64,000 bases of DNA from Desulfobacula sp964636495 (lineage in GTDB: Bacteria; Desulfobacterota; Desulfobacteria; Desulfobacterales; Desulfobacteraceae): contig CAZWSL010000015.1 of the NCBI GenBank assembly GCA_964636495.1, positions 1 to 64,000 of the forward strand. The letters run 5' to 3'. The position numbers were made by a program, and so were the translations under genes. How positions within the stretch are numbered: position 1 is the first letter of the stretch; each line of letters opens with the position of its first letter. Shown here piece after piece: positions 62,206 to 64,000 of the stretch. Below the pieces are notes generated by a model. It saw nothing but the letters and a program-made list of their open reading frames with translations, made no database searches and was not told the DNA's origin.

Positions 62206-63933
62206 ATGGCAATGGATAAGAAAAACATAGCAAAAAATTATCTGACAGATCTTGAATCGTGTATCAGTAAAGTTGAACGCCTCTCCTCCTGTATTGAAAT
62301 ATCCAACCTGATCAATGCCGAACTTTCCACGGAAAAATTACTCTCCAATGTCATGAAAATCACAAAAAAAATACTGCTTGCCGATGCTGTCAGCATGCTT
62401 TTAGTTGATGACAAAACAGATGATCTGACATTTTATGTCAGCCTTGGTAACGTTGGAGAAAAAATACAGAAAATCTATAAATTAAAACGAAATGAGGGAA
62501 TTGCAGGACTTGTTGCAAGGACTGGAAGCCCCATGAACATTGAAGATGTTTATCAGCATGCCAGCTTTTCCCGCAAATTTGATGAAGAGACTGATTACCG
62601 AACCAGAGCCATGCTGTGTGCCCCTCTTAAAATAAGGGGTAAAATAATAGGGGTAATTCAGGTGATCAACAAGCTTGTCAAACCTTTTGTATTTTCTGAT
62701 GAAGAGCTGAATATGCTCATTACAATCAGCAGCAGTGCAGCAGTTGCCCTTGATACAGCAAAAATGCATAAAATAATCCTGAAAAGAGAAACCCTTGAAA
62801 GGGATTTAAAGCTTGCAAAAGAAGTACAGGAAAGTTTTCTGCCACAGGAACTCCCTGCCATTGAAAATTACAGGTTTGCAGCATTGAATCAGCCTGCCCT
62901 GGAAATAGGGGGGGATTTTTATAATTTTTTCAAAATGCCGGGCAATAAAATGGGAATTGTTCTTGGAGATGTATCCGGCAAAGGGATATCTGCCTCACTG
63001 TTTATGGCGCGGCTTACAAGTGATCTGCAATATTATGCACTTCTATATCCGGACCCTAAAGAACTTTTAACCAGAATCAATCAGATGTTATGTGACAGGG
63101 CAAAAAGAGGTATGTTCGTGACTTTAGTGTACATGCTTCTTGATACAGAAAAAAACCAGGTAAAAATTGCCAATGCAGGACATTTGTGCCCCATATACTC
63201 GAGCAGTTCAGAAACAGAACTCTTATGCAATGCTGATCACAAAGGTCCACCCCTTGGCATCATAGAAGGGATTGAGTACACCCAGGAAAAATTTGAGCTT
63301 GAAGAGGAATCAAGTGTTACTGTCTATACAGATGGCATTATTGAAGCAAAAAATTACAAAAAAGAGTTGTTCGGGGCGGAGAGACTTATAGAAGAGATTA
63401 ACCGCCACACAAGTGACCCTGATCTGATCATTAAAAAAATTACAGACAAGGTAGACAAATTCATAAAAACCGAAGGCAGGAGCGATGATTTTACAATCGT
63501 TGTATTCTCACGGGGGAAAAAAGAGAAAACACCCCTGCATCTGAGTGTAAAATCTCATCCTGAAAATTTGAAGCATATTAGAAAAATGGTGGCGGATTCA
63601 CTGTCAGAAGCAAGGGTCCCGGAACACGACTCACATATTATTACACTTGCAGTGGATGAAGCGTGCTCAAACATAATCAAACATGGTTACAAAAACGACT
63701 ATAACCGGAAAATTGACCTTTTCATTGATCTGGAAATCAATTGTCTGACCATCTCAATTATTGACAGCGGCATCAAATTTGATATCAGCTCAATAGAACC
63801 AAGGGATGTAAATGACATCAGGCCTGGAAAACTTGGACTGCATATCATCAATGAGGTTATGGATAAAGTTATGTACAGCCAGACTGAAGATGGATTTAAT
63901 AAAATTGAAATGATCAAAAAACTAATCCTGTGA
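62206..63933 (+). CDS. GAF-SpoIIE phosphatase-HATPase regulatory protein
   Basis: A 575-residue soluble protein. Residues about 40-190 form a GAF domain (RNEGIAGLVARTGSPMNIEDV). Residues 215-430 form a PP2M/SpoIIE phosphatase (GGDFYNFFKMPGNKMGIVLGDVSGKG with the metal Asp residues, and YTDGIIEAKN). Residues 440-575 form a HATPase anti-sigma kinase domain (LAVDEACSNIIKHGY with the N box, then DSGIKFD and GKLGLHII). It thus carries both an RsbU-like phosphatase and an RsbW-like kinase, the pair used in partner switching with STAS proteins. A STAS gene lies in the divergent mla operon. Confidence 0.87.
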   Translation: MAMDKKNIAKNYLTDLESCISKVERLSSCIEISNLINAELSTEKLLSNVMKITKKILLADAVSMLLVDDKTDDLTFYVSLGNVGEKIQKIYKLKRNEGIAGLVARTGSPMNIEDVYQHASFSRKFDEETDYRTRAMLCAPLKIRGKIIGVIQVINKLVKPFVFSDEELNMLITISSSAAVALDTAKMHKIILKRETLERDLKLAKEVQESFLPQELPAIENYRFAALNQPALEIGGDFYNFFKMPGNKMGIVLGDVSGKGISASLFMARLTSDLQYYALLYPDPKELLTRINQMLCDRAKRGMFVTLVYMLLDTEKNQVKIANAGHLCPIYSSSSETELLCNADHKGPPLGIIEGIEYTQEKFELEEESSVTVYTDGIIEAKNYKKELFGAERLIEEINRHTSDPDLIIKKITDKVDKFIKTEGRSDDFTIVVFSRGKKEKTPLHLSVKSHPENLKHIRKMVADSLSEARVPEHDSHIITLAVDEACSNIIKHGYKNDYNRKIDLFIDLEINCLTISIIDSGIKFDISSIEPRDVNDIRPGKLGLHIINEVMDKVMYSQTEDGFNKIEMIKKLIL

Positions 63934-64000
63934 AAATTCAGTATCGCTGGAACATTAAACTGAAAATGAATGACACTTCAGTCAGGCTGAAGATTTCAGC
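63930..64000 (+). CDS. Start of a further gene, cut by the window edge
   Basis: A GTG overlapping the SpoIIE stop (GTGA) opens a frame without stops to the window end (K-I-Q-Y-R-W-N-I-K-L-K-M). No function can be inferred; coupling by overlap suggests a partner of the preceding regulator. Confidence 0.4.
   Translation, partial: MKIQYRWNIKLKMNDTSVRLKIS

Overview
The window looks like the chromosome of a strictly anaerobic, AT-rich sulfate-reducer-type bacterium of the Desulfobacterota, probably Desulfobacteraceae-like. The pointers are multiheme cytochromes c with PsrB/NrfD-type quinone modules, three UGA-recoded selenoprotein genes, an NADP-isocitrate dehydrogenase, an ADP-forming acetyl-CoA synthetase, rubredoxin:oxygen oxidoreductase and a ferredoxin-thioredoxin reductase. 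The taxonomic call is inference; no 16S rRNA gene is present.

Layout. 1-3.3 kb is accessory: the first genes of a BREX phage-defence operon (brxE-brxA-brxB, reading left out of the window), an IHF/HU-like gene and a 53-nt fragment of a tRNA-Phe gene that looks like an integration scar. 3.3-20.4 kb is mostly core: tRNA-Arg, an RpoH-type sigma factor, an outer-membrane TPR lipoprotein and partner, mrp, dgt, ispD, an HPr-domain protein, RNase P RNA, a zinc-ribbon protein, Nif3, a CAU tRNA, rpoD-dnaG, hisA-hisB, apt and mtnP.

20.4-37.3 kb is the most interesting part, a periplasmic redox region. Module A has a haem-less cytochrome-like protein, a sigma-54 activator, an FeS protein, an NrfD-type quinone subunit, a 13-haem cytochrome and a selenocysteine rhodanese lipoprotein. 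Module B has a second sigma-54 activator, a second selenocysteine rhodanese, a second haem-less cytochrome-like protein, an octahaem cytochrome and a cytochrome b561. The two look like duplicated versions of one system with different quinone-linked membrane partners. Matching -24/-12 promoters stand in front of the operons, and a frameshifted remnant of a third activator lies beside an FeS/cytochrome b/thioredoxin group.

37.5-47.2 kb holds oxygen-defence genes (DUF4492, cydAB with a small CydX-like peptide, rubredoxin, ROO flavoprotein, ferritin-like protein) mixed with membrane and oxidoreductase genes. 47.4-53.7 kb holds an FMN oxidoreductase and a selenocysteine formate dehydrogenase whose membrane subunit is NrfD-like. 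53.9-64 kb holds glutaredoxin, FTR, icd, GIY-YIG, xth, split ADP-forming acyl-CoA synthetase genes joined to an mla-type lipid-transport operon with a STAS protein, and a divergent GAF-SpoIIE-HATPase regulator.

How they work together: formate and menaquinol electrons are passed through FeS/NrfD or b561 modules to periplasmic multihaem cytochromes. The selenorhodaneses probably handle sulfur or selenium species alongside them, and sigma-54 activators with cysteine-rich PAS sensors switch the modules on. Substrates are not shown by the sequence.
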